In this document: positions 1 through 6,120 of the stretch, one piece after another
Layout: each line of letters opens with the position of its first letter
Numbering within the stretch: position 1 is the first letter of the stretch
Made by a program: the position numbers and the translations under genes
Source of the DNA: Candidatus Margulisiibacteriota bacterium
GTDB taxonomy: Bacteria; Margulisbacteria; WOR-1; O2-12-FULL-45-9
Direction of reading: 5' to 3'
Assembly (NCBI GenBank): GCA_028714935.1
Contig: JAQTLJ010000031.1
Location: forward strand, 1 to 10,061
Length of the DNA: 10,061 nt
Notes under the pieces: model-generated
What the model saw: only the letters and a program-made list of their open reading frames with translations
Told to the model about the DNA's origin: nothing
Databases searched by the model: none

Positions 1-745
1 TCAGGAGATGGCCATCCGGCACCTTGGATCTCAGCAGCACTTTCTGCGAAGCCGTATCATATTTATAAATCCATCCCCCTCTTGTCCCCAGGTAAACGAT
101 CCCTTGCTCGCCCGACTGGCAAAGGACTTCATTGTCAATCCCGGCGACCTGTTTGCCGGTAATCACCGCGGCATTCGGAAAGTAATGTTTCTTGCTTCCC
201 TTGATCAGTTTCATAAATTTACTATTTTCGGTGTCAAAGACAAGGACGCCGTCAAAACTTTTATATTCTAGGGAGACAAGGATGTTGTTTCCTTCTCGCT
301 TAATGTAAGTGGCAGCGACCTTATTCACGTCCACTCCCCAGATGGGAAGGTCAAATCTTCTAGAGTTCTGGATGTTCTCCCGGGAAACCCTGATCAAGCC
401 CTTATTAGCCGAGGCGATCCAAATATCGTTAGCCTCCACCAAAAATGAAGCGACTGAAGTTTTATAGGTCTGGCGCTTGATCTCCGATAGATCATCCGAT
501 CGGTACAACCCGACCCCGCCATTTGCCGATAAGGCTAACAGCTGCCCGTCTTGTCGCTTGAGGAATAAGACATCGGTCGCCGCCCGGCGCATGCCAACTT
601 TGCCGATGGCGATGTCGGTCGAGTCCTTCAGCGAAGAATAAACCATCCAGAAGATCGGCAAGAGCGTTATCGCCAGAAAGGCCAGCATGATTATATTGAT
701 CACGATATCGGTTATTCTTTTTTTTGTGTAATAAGATAAGATCAT
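1..745 (-). CDS. MalG-type sugar ABC permease with inserted beta-propeller-like domain (partial, 3' end outside window)
   Basis: This is the N-terminal 248 codons of a protein that runs off the left edge with no stop. The start ATG at 745-743 overlaps the TGA of the MalF-type gene by four bases (ATGA), so translation is probably coupled. Residues about 14-36 form one hydrophobic helix ending in LPIFWMVYSSLKDS, the typical end of the first transmembrane segment and start of the outer loop in MalG/UgpE-type permeases. A normal member then has roughly 50 loop residues before helix two. Here about 200 residues follow with no hydrophobic helix. They contain beta-strand-rich, blade-like units near residues 68-90, 107-122, 154-180 and 215-240, for example DIWIASANKGLIRV and VYLGTRGGWIYKYD, resembling two-component-regulator propeller (Reg_prop) repeats. 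The insert should lie outside the membrane. The permease core, including the EAA loop, would be beyond base 1 and is not seen. Family assignment rests on helix one and gene context. Confidence 0.75.
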   Translation of the reverse strand, partial: MILSYYTKKRITDIVINIIMLAFLAITLLPIFWMVYSSLKDSTDIAIGKVGMRRAATDVLFLKRQDGQLLALSANGGVGLYRSDDLSEIKRQTYKTSVASFLVEANDIWIASANKGLIRVSRENIQNSRRFDLPIWGVDVNKVAATYIKREGNNILVSLEYKSFDGVLVFDTENSKFMKLIKGSKKHYFPNAAVITGKQVAGIDNEVLCQSGEQGIVYLGTRGGWIYKYDTASQKVLLRSKVPDGHLL

Positions 746-1689
746 CTGGTCGCTTCTTCCGTTTCCCTAAAATATTTGAACCAGATATTGACAATGACGA
801 TCATGACGACCAGCAGCAGGACCGAAGTCGCCGCGCCGGTGCCGAAATTCCAGAGCTGGAAAGAGTTCCGGAAGATATTGGTCATCATCAGATCGCCCCA
901 TTCTCCCGGATAGCCCGCGCCAAAGCCGAACATCATGATAACGATGTTGAACGAATAGGTGTTATAGATCAGGCCAAAGAGGATCAAAATGAACCAGACC
1001 GGCCGGAGCATCGGCCAGGTGATCATCCAGAACTTCCGCCAGGGGCTGGCGCCGTCAATATCAGCCGCCTCATAAAGCTCATCGGGGATCGTCTGCAGTC
1101 CGGCCAAAAGCATCAACATCGACAGCGGCCAGAACCGCCAGATCGACGGGATCATTATCGCCCAGAGTGTATTGGGCCCGGAAAGCCAGGAGGGCTTAAA
1201 AGGAATTATCTTTAACCAATCGGCCAGCATGACATTGACCAGGCCTCCCTCTTTTAACCAGATGATCCCCCATAAAAGTCCGGTCACATAAGTCGGAACG
1301 ATCCAGGGGAAAAGGAAGAGCGTGCGGACGATCGGCCGGCCGAAAAATTTACGGTTTAGCATCAACGCCACGATCATCCCGATCACTAATGTCCCCAGAG
1401 TTACCACCACGGTGTAAATCACCGTATTGCGGACCGATTCAAACAAGCCGATGCGGATCGGGCTGTTGGGATCGATCAGGACCTTATAAAAATTATCAAA
1501 ACCGGCAAAGGGCGCGAGGAGATATTGCTGCAGGGTGAACTGGTTAAGTTTGAGGAATGACATGTAGATCCCCTGGACGATCGGCGAGAGATGGAGGAAA
1601 AGCATGGCTAAAAGGGTCGGCAGAATAAAATAATAAGCGAAACTGTAGCGTTTAATCCGGGACCATAAATTATGATTGGGTGATTTCAT
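742..1689 (-). CDS. MalF/UgpA-type carbohydrate ABC transporter permease
   Basis: This 315-residue inner-membrane protein is one half of the translocation pore of a binding-protein-dependent sugar importer of the MalFG/UgpAE class. About six hydrophobic helices lie near residues 16-36, 88-112, 121-144, 172-196, 230-250 and 286-306. The cytoplasmic EAA loop, which docks on the ATPase, is clear at residues 207-230 (EAADIDGASPWRKF followed by WPMLRP). The length is ordinary for a family member without a large outer loop. It starts 60 bases after the glycoside hydrolase stop and overlaps the MalG-type partner by four bases. No good Shine-Dalgarno precedes the ATG; only a weak TAAG is present. Permease sequence alone does not give the substrate. 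The GH26 neighbour suggests a beta-manno- or beta-gluco-oligosaccharide. Confidence 0.93.
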   Translation of the reverse strand: MKSPNHNLWSRIKRYSFAYYFILPTLLAMLFLHLSPIVQGIYMSFLKLNQFTLQQYLLAPFAGFDNFYKVLIDPNSPIRIGLFESVRNTVIYTVVVTLGTLVIGMIVALMLNRKFFGRPIVRTLFLFPWIVPTYVTGLLWGIIWLKEGGLVNVMLADWLKIIPFKPSWLSGPNTLWAIMIPSIWRFWPLSMLMLLAGLQTIPDELYEAADIDGASPWRKFWMITWPMLRPVWFILILFGLIYNTYSFNIVIMMFGFGAGYPGEWGDLMMTNIFRNSFQLWNFGTGAATSVLLLVVMIVIVNIWFKYFRETEEATR

Positions 1690-1695
1690 ACTTAT

Positions 1696-1718
1696 TTATC
1701 ATAACAGGCGCATGACAA
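1696..1718. promoter_or_regulatory. Imperfect inverted repeat upstream of the MalF-type permease
   Basis: The 60-base gap between the hydrolase stop and the permease start holds TTATCAT and ATGACAA separated by nine bases, matching at six of seven paired positions. It could be an operator or chance. On the minus strand the gap also contains TATGAT just upstream of the ATG, which may be a weak internal -10 element. No convincing -35 partner at normal spacing was found. Confidence 0.2.
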
Positions 1719-1749
1719 TTTCAATGATTCTTGAGCTCTTGGTTGGCCC

Positions 1750-2619
1750 TCAGGTCGGAATATCAATTTTATCTAAAAAATACCCGTCTTGCAAGGAGTT
1801 TCTCATGGCCGCGGCAGCCGAGCCGGAAGAATCCACCCGCCAGTCCCGCTCCTTGTCGATATTAAACCAGCAAAAGACCTTGACCCGTGAATATTTATTC
1901 TTTATTTGTAAACAGGCAGCGGTGATCCACTCGGCTTTATTGCCGCCCTGCTCGGCCGTCGCGAATTCGCCGATCAGCAGCGGTTTTTGGGTAAGCTTAA
2001 TAAGCCTATTATAAACGCCGTTAAAGACCGAATTGAAATCCTGCCAGCCGCCATAACCCCAGTTATAGCCATCCATGCCGACCCAATCAACGTACCGGTC
2101 CCCGGGGTAATAAGCTTCCAGGACATTCCAAGATTCGCCCGGCAGGTCAATATTATTTGGGCACCAGACCAAGTCAACATTTGTAGCCCCCAACTCTCTT
2201 CTTACATTATATATGTATATCCAAGCCCGCTTATATGCGCCCGCACCGGCTGCGCCGCCATTATGGTCGCCATCCCAAGGGTACCAGTTGCCGTTCATTT
2301 CATGAGCGAAGCGGAGGAAAAGCGGTTTGCCCCAATCCTTAGCGGCTTGCATAAAATCCCTGACATAATTTTCATATGATCCTGAGACGATCGCCTCCAG
2401 TGTGCCTTGCGGCTGAGTGACCCACGGTTCCCAGGTGATCAGCGGGATGCTGCCGTTACTGCTGACCGTTTCCGCTTCGGCCAGCGGGAAAGGCTCCTGC
2501 CAGTGGACATAAAAGAGGACGACAGCCAGTTTCCGGCCGATCATTGTTTGGAAACTTGGGATATTTTCCGTGCCGTTAACGAACGCGCCGATCGCGCAGC
2601 CGGGGAATGAACCCTTCAT
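1750..2619 (-). CDS. Glycoside hydrolase family 26 (beta-mannanase-like), apparently cytoplasmic
   Basis: This 289-residue protein is a single GH26 catalytic domain (clan GH-A TIM barrel, retaining mechanism). The acid/base motif RFAHEMNGNWYPW puts the catalytic glutamate at residue 107. The nucleophile motif KPLLIGEFA puts the second glutamate at 218. Other family hallmarks are ITWEPW (61-66), the strand YVDWVGMDGYNWG (176-188) and an aromatic near W251. The barrel begins within the first ten residues and no signal peptide or lipobox is visible, so the enzyme should stay in the cytoplasm and would act on imported oligosaccharides. GH26 includes beta-1,4-mannanases, mannobiohydrolases, beta-1,3-xylanases and lichenases, so the exact substrate is open. 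The start ATG overlaps the stop of the upstream gene (ATGA) and has no Shine-Dalgarno, so translation probably depends on coupling. The upstream small protein may be a partner domain. Confidence 0.9.
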   Translation of the reverse strand: MKGSFPGCAIGAFVNGTENIPSFQTMIGRKLAVVLFYVHWQEPFPLAEAETVSSNGSIPLITWEPWVTQPQGTLEAIVSGSYENYVRDFMQAAKDWGKPLFLRFAHEMNGNWYPWDGDHNGGAAGAGAYKRAWIYIYNVRRELGATNVDLVWCPNNIDLPGESWNVLEAYYPGDRYVDWVGMDGYNWGYGGWQDFNSVFNGVYNRLIKLTQKPLLIGEFATAEQGGNKAEWITAACLQIKNKYSRVKVFCWFNIDKERDWRVDSSGSAAAAMRNSLQDGYFLDKIDIPT

Positions 2620-3023
2620 CTGAGGCTGACATTTTTGATCTCGAGCTTGGACTTGGCAGGCCCCACCACCATGAACTGGACTTTTTGCGGGGATTTAACG
2701 ATGCCTAAAACCGGCAGGGAGAGATGTTTAAAGTTCTGGGGACTGAGCTCGATCGTCAGGTATTCCTCTTCAAAAGAAGTCGCCGGCTCATTCTGGTTGG
2801 CCCGATCAAAAACCTCGATCCGCAGCCTGGCCCATGCTTCCTGTTTCTCGATCGCGCCGCGAATATCAAACTCCAAGAGCGACGGGGACTGGATCTCTTC
2901 CATGATCACCAGGTTACAGCCGATATCGGTCCCCTCCCCCTCAATGGTATAAACGCCATTTTCCTCGGAAACTTTTTCCCCGGGTTTGCCGAAGCCCCCG
3001 AACATTGGTTTGACGTTTATCAT
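2616..3023 (-). CDS. Small beta-rich protein of unknown function, possible carbohydrate-binding-like domain
   Basis: This 135-residue protein was not recognised as any named family. It has alternating hydrophobic strands, for example NLVIMEE (37-43), LLEFDIRG (49-56), ARLRIEVFD (65-73), YLTIELS (88-94), KVQFMVV (114-120) and KLEIKNVSL (126-134). This fits a compact beta-sandwich such as those of carbohydrate-binding modules, which in many GH26 enzymes are fused to the catalytic domain. Here the two are separate frames joined by an ATGA overlap. There is no signal peptide, transmembrane helix or catalytic motif. It is the first gene of the minus-strand operon. The ATG lies only seven bases after a -10-like element and has no Shine-Dalgarno, so the message may be leaderless. 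The binding-module idea is inference from strand pattern and neighbour only. Confidence 0.7.
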   Translation of the reverse strand: MINVKPMFGGFGKPGEKVSEENGVYTIEGEGTDIGCNLVIMEEIQSPSLLEFDIRGAIEKQEAWARLRIEVFDRANQNEPATSFEEEYLTIELSPQNFKHLSLPVLGIVKSPQKVQFMVVGPAKSKLEIKNVSLR

Positions 3024-3030
3024 GAAAGTA

Positions 3031-3059
3031 ATTGTATCACAAATAAATGAAATTTTCGA
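3031..3059 (-). promoter_or_regulatory. Candidate promoter for the minus-strand sugar operon
   Basis: On the minus strand a TACAAT (-10, bases 3036-3031, five of six to consensus) follows TCGAAA (-35, bases 3059-3054, four of six) with a 17-base spacer. Transcription would start about at the ATG of the 135-residue gene (3023), implying a leaderless or nearly leaderless message. Confidence 0.45.
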
Positions 3060-3077
3060 TTTATCGCTTCGATAAAT
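3059..3077. promoter_or_regulatory. Perfect 8-bp inverted repeat between divergent genes, candidate operator
   Basis: The arms ATTTATCG and CGATAAAT match perfectly around the 3-base centre CTT. The site touches the putative -35 of the minus-strand promoter and covers the -35 region expected for the plus-strand gene. A dimeric repressor bound here could control both directions. The 19-base symmetric site fits a helix-turn-helix regulator, but no regulator gene is in the window and the family cannot be named. A short RNA hairpin is possible but less likely, because the site is upstream of both starts. Confidence 0.5.
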
Positions 3078-3086
3078 ACTGCGTGA

Positions 3087-3092
3087 TATAAA
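3087..3092 (+). promoter_or_regulatory. Candidate -10 element abutting the plus-strand GNAT-like gene
   Basis: TATAAA ends one base before the ATG at 3093. If used, transcription would begin within the first codons, favouring either a leaderless message from the second ATG at 3105 or another promoter. The -35 region would overlap the inverted repeat at 3059-3077 and has no clear consensus. Confidence 0.3.
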
Positions 3093-3575
3093 ATGATAGA
3101 TCCAATGCCTTTAATCGCCCGGTTCGGCCGGGTCGAATTCACAACGAAACAACGGGAAATCTTCCGTTTTGAGCTCAATTACTGCCAGGCCAGCAGAAAA
3201 TATTTTCTTAGCTGCCTGCTCGGGACAAATACCGTCGGGCACCTTGATTTCAGCGCGGAAAAAGACGGCAGCTGGATAACTATCACCAATGCCTGTTTCT
3301 ATTTGAGCACGGCGGAAAACTGGAGCGAATATGCGTACTCCAGTTCCGACCCCGCGCTCGAAGTCAAGCCCGCCTTTCAGCGGCGCAATATCGCCCATGC
3401 TATGTTCAGCGTGTTGGCCAGCTGGGGCAAGCAGCAAGGCTTCGCCGGCATACTTGTCCCCGAACATTTTGCCCAGCCGCTCAGGGGGCTAAAAAACCTC
3501 GGGTTCACGTTAACCGGCGGTAGTTATCGTTTTGATCTCAAAACACAGATCTCTCCCCCGTTCTTCATAAAATAA
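3093..3575 (+). CDS. GNAT-like N-acetyltransferase, divergent
   Basis: This 160-residue protein has the outline of a GNAT fold. A strand ending LEVKPAF (89-95) leads into QRRNIAHAMFSVLASWGKQQGF (96-117), which matches the position of motif A, where GNAT proteins bind the acetyl-CoA pyrophosphate with a Q/R-x-x-G-x-G/A loop. It is followed by a strand (GILVP) and the usual C-terminal LKNLGF (133-138). The loop glycine is replaced by asparagine in RRNIA, so cofactor binding may be weakened or altered. Substrate is unknown. The start could be the ATG at 3093 or the ATG at 3105 (residue 5), since a TATAAA element sits directly before 3093. It is first of the plus-strand genes, 49 bases ahead of the UDPGP-family gene. 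An operon is likely, with no terminator seen in the gap. Confidence 0.6.
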   Translation: MIDPMPLIARFGRVEFTTKQREIFRFELNYCQASRKYFLSCLLGTNTVGHLDFSAEKDGSWITITNACFYLSTAENWSEYAYSSSDPALEVKPAFQRRNIAHAMFSVLASWGKQQGFAGILVPEHFAQPLRGLKNLGFTLTGGSYRFDLKTQISPPFFIK

Positions 3576-3614
3576 TTGCAAAACACCTGAAATTTTATTT
3601 ATTACTTGACGAAA

Positions 3615-3620
3615 TATAGT
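3615..3620 (+). promoter_or_regulatory. Candidate -10 element abutting the UDPGP-family gene
   Basis: TATAGT lies four bases before the ATG at 3625, and no Shine-Dalgarno is present in this AT-rich gap. This repeats the arrangement seen before the 135-residue and GNAT-like genes. The -35 region is only loosely AT-rich, so the call is weak. Confidence 0.25.
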
Positions 3621-3624
3621 TGAA

Positions 3625-6072
3625 ATGTCTATATCACCTAATATCGGGCTTGAAATTTACGGCCGGCTCAATCCCGCCTCCAGGGAAAAGGCCCAAGCCT
3701 TTTTCCAGCAAAGAGCCGCCCATCACAGATGGATGGAACAACGATTCCTCCAGACCTTAAAAGCTGTCGGCGAACGCGCCCTAGCCTCTAAGGTCGCTTC
3801 CAGCGCCATCCGGACCATCGATACCCACGACCCAAGATACGTGGAAGATTTTACAGACTTTGATGATAAGCGACTCGGCCATCTTGCCGATGTGGGAAGG
3901 GACGCGCTCCAGCAAGGAAAAGCTATGGCGATCGATCTGGTGGCAGGCATGTCAACGGGTTTCGGCGGGAACGTGGCAAAAGCCGTCGTACCGGTCGTGA
4001 TCGATGCCCGCTATCCCGAGATCCGGGAAGTCACCTATCTCGACCACAAACGCAATCATTACCTTGAACTGCAGAAAAAATACAAGCGCCATTTTATCGC
4101 CGCCGAAATGGTCTCTGACGCCACCAAAACTGACGTTATCGCGAACCTGAAAAAATTCGCGGACGAAAACGGGCTGGAACTTATTCTGATCATGCCCGGG
4201 ATGCCGCGCGAGGAGATCGAACGGCTCTGGCAGGCCAACAAGGACCGGCACACCGAAGCCCTGATCGTTCCGATCATTGAACAGCCTTCCACCCTTTACA
4301 TCGACAGTGAAGGGAAGGAGGTGGGCCGGGAATACATGAAAGGCCACGGCGACTTTTTTGATGTCGTCCAGGCCCAGCTGGCGGAGATCATGAAAATCAT
4401 GGGGATCGAATATATTTTTTCCTCGAACATTGATAATACCGGCGCGCTTATGAACGAGGAGCTGCTCGGTTACTTTGTCGAACAGGCCACCCAGCGCCGC
4501 ATCGAAGCAATCATGGAAGCGGCAGAAAAGTATGAAGGGGATAAAGGGGGCGCTCCGGCGCTCATCGGCGGGACCTTTTCGGTGCTCGAAGGAGCTTTTG
4601 TGCCGGAAGATTGGAAAGAGGCTTTTATCGGCCGGGACACTTTCCCTGTTTTTAATACCAACACTTTCTGGTGGAGCTTAAATGCCCTGCTCAGAGTTAA
4701 CGGCGGTGCGCTGCCGTTCATGGTCTCAAAAAAAGAAAGGTTCCCGGACAACCCTTCAACCTGGCTGAAAGTAGAGTCAATTATGGGGCATGGGCTCAAT
4801 CAGCTTGCCTGGAAAGCCCTGGTGGTAGACCGGGGGATACGTTTTCAACCCGCAAAATTCCTGTCTGACCTGTGGGCGACCCGCTCCGACTGGACACATT
4901 ATCACCGCGGCGTCATCACCCCTAAAATGCTTGACGGACGCTGGGTCAAGAAACCGCAGCTTGAAGTTTCCAAAGCCGTTTTTAACGGCGTCAGCGACGT
5001 CGACCAAAAGCTTTACGGCCACGGCAGTCTCGATTCAATGCAGGAGCTTAAGACCCTGGTGATTGGCGGGATTGGCAGCGGTAATTTCCACCGTTCCGGC
5101 GATCTGCAAACTGGTTGCCAAGTAGCTTATAAGGGTGATGTGGTCGTCATCTTCGAACCCGGGCCCAAATCCGGGAAATTGGTCGTTCAGGGTTCCCGCC
5201 CGGAAGATACTGTTACCCTCGAAGATACCGCGCTCTTCGTCCCGGCTGGAGAAACGGTCACCCTCCATGCTTCGGTCAGGGGTTCGGTCGACAACCGCGT
5301 CAATCGCGCCATGCTCAGACTTTTCCTGAATGAGGCCACCAAGGATACCTGGACCACCGGCCAAAGAGAAAGAGTGGTCAATGAATTTGTCACGCGCGGC
5401 TCCCTGCCGTCGGGGCAAGTTGATTTCGGCCAGCTCTCCGCCACTTATAAAAATATGCCCGACCTGGTCACGATCATCGAACAGGTCAGGGAACAACTGG
5501 ATGAGCCCCACCGCAGTGAAATTGACAATCTATTAAAAGTTTTCCGACCTGAAGGCGCGCTCGTCTACCAGGTAGAATTCAGGGAACTGGACGGCAAACA
5601 ACATCCTCATCTTCTAGTTCGCGAAGGGTCGAAGATCGGCCTGGCGGCCACTTATCCCTCGCGTGCCGATAAAGACTGGGTGCCGGCGCGCGATGAAAAG
5701 GCCAGCACCGTTGCCCCCAGCGAAAAAGATGGTTTTATGAAGATCTACGTCAATCCGGTTGAACCTGGCAAGGGCGAAGCTTTTAAGGATAAGCACTATG
5801 TCACTATCCCTCATTTGAAAGACGACGGAACGGCCGAGATCGTTATGCTTTTCGGTCATTTCGACGAAAACCACCGGGCCGACAAGAAAGAACTCTTCAG
5901 CTATAAACTGGATTCTCTCGTCAGAATGGCGGTTGAAGGCCGAGAATTCAGCCAGGCGATGGTTGATACGGTCGAAGAGGCTTTCAGCCGGATCCCCTAC
6001 CAGGCATTCTTTGAACTGTCCCTCCCCGAATTGTTTGTAAAATTTATCGATCCTTACCTTCAAAAACCCTGA
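3625..6072 (+). CDS. UDP-glucose pyrophosphorylase family (UDPGP) protein with altered catalytic loops and long C-terminal extension
   Basis: This 815-residue protein belongs to the eukaryote-type UTP-sugar-1-phosphate uridylyltransferase family, whose members make UDP-sugars from UTP and a sugar-1-phosphate. The nucleotide-binding loop AGMSTGFGGNVAKA (107-120) corresponds to the family's NGGLGTTMG..GPKS and keeps a lysine at 119. GHGDFF (240-245) with IEYIFSSNIDNTGA (261-274) corresponds to the family's HGD-(Y/F) and SNIDN-(L)-GA. FNTNTFWWSLNAL (343-355) corresponds to FNTNNLWVNL. PAKFLSDLWATRSDW (409-423) corresponds to the segment usually reading FLPVKTTSDLL..SD, but five residues including its lysine seem absent. 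Residues about 443-550 match the C-terminal beta-helix region. Typical members are about 470-510 residues, so roughly 560-815 is extra and unrecognised, with no signal peptide or membrane helix. It is cytoplasmic by appearance. It may make a UDP-sugar for the downstream membrane protein, have changed specificity, or bind without catalysis. Confidence 0.85.
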   Translation: MSISPNIGLEIYGRLNPASREKAQAFFQQRAAHHRWMEQRFLQTLKAVGERALASKVASSAIRTIDTHDPRYVEDFTDFDDKRLGHLADVGRDALQQGKAMAIDLVAGMSTGFGGNVAKAVVPVVIDARYPEIREVTYLDHKRNHYLELQKKYKRHFIAAEMVSDATKTDVIANLKKFADENGLELILIMPGMPREEIERLWQANKDRHTEALIVPIIEQPSTLYIDSEGKEVGREYMKGHGDFFDVVQAQLAEIMKIMGIEYIFSSNIDNTGALMNEELLGYFVEQATQRRIEAIMEAAEKYEGDKGGAPALIGGTFSVLEGAFVPEDWKEAFIGRDTFPVFNTNTFWWSLNALLRVNGGALPFMVSKKERFPDNPSTWLKVESIMGHGLNQLAWKALVVDRGIRFQPAKFLSDLWATRSDWTHYHRGVITPKMLDGRWVKKPQLEVSKAVFNGVSDVDQKLYGHGSLDSMQELKTLVIGGIGSGNFHRSGDLQTGCQVAYKGDVVVIFEPGPKSGKLVVQGSRPEDTVTLEDTALFVPAGETVTLHASVRGSVDNRVNRAMLRLFLNEATKDTWTTGQRERVVNEFVTRGSLPSGQVDFGQLSATYKNMPDLVTIIEQVREQLDEPHRSEIDNLLKVFRPEGALVYQVEFRELDGKQHPHLLVREGSKIGLAATYPSRADKDWVPARDEKASTVAPSEKDGFMKIYVNPVEPGKGEAFKDKHYVTIPHLKDDGTAEIVMLFGHFDENHRADKKELFSYKLDSLVRMAVEGREFSQAMVDTVEEAFSRIPYQAFFELSLPELFVKFIDPYLQKP

Positions 6073-6103
6073 AATCTTCGCCAAAATCTGCCGATATATA
6101 TAC

Positions 6104-6111
6104 AGAAAGGG
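6104..6111 (+). promoter_or_regulatory. Ribosome binding site of the giant membrane protein gene
   Basis: AGAAAGGG lies nine bases before the ATG at 6121 and supports that start. It is the clearest Shine-Dalgarno-like site in the window, in contrast to the other starts. An AT run (GATATATATA, about 6093-6101) just upstream could hold a weak -10 element. Confidence 0.55.
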
Positions 6112-6120
6112 TAAAACCAA

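Noticed and set aside
492..794. Minus-strand open frame of 100 codons spanning the MalF/MalG junction
   Set aside because: It is out of frame with both permeases, which are supported by family motifs and by their ATGA junction.
724..1215. Plus-strand open frame of 163 codons
   Set aside because: It is antisense to the clear MalF-type permease, and its highly charged, low-complexity translation is what an antisense of membrane helices gives.
2201..2220. TATAAT-like and palindromic AT-rich motif on the minus strand
   Set aside because: It sits inside the GH26 gene and encodes the in-frame Tyr-Ile-Tyr run of a conserved region, so it is explained by coding sequence.
2616..2640. Programmed -1 frameshift that would fuse the 135-residue protein to the GH26 enzyme
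   Set aside because: The GH26 frame is -1 relative to the upstream gene and an A5 run is near, but the local heptamer is not a standard slippery site and no downstream structure is evident. Stop-restart at ATGA is simpler.
3576..3624. Terminator between the GNAT-like and UDPGP-family genes
   Set aside because: The gap is AT-rich but contains no stable GC-rich hairpin followed by a T run.
3606..3635. TTGACG followed by TATATC, a promoter-like pair with 18-base spacing
   Set aside because: Transcription would start inside the UDPGP-family gene, after its ATG, and the next methionine is at residue 37. This start would remove part of the N-terminal helical region and no Shine-Dalgarno supports it.
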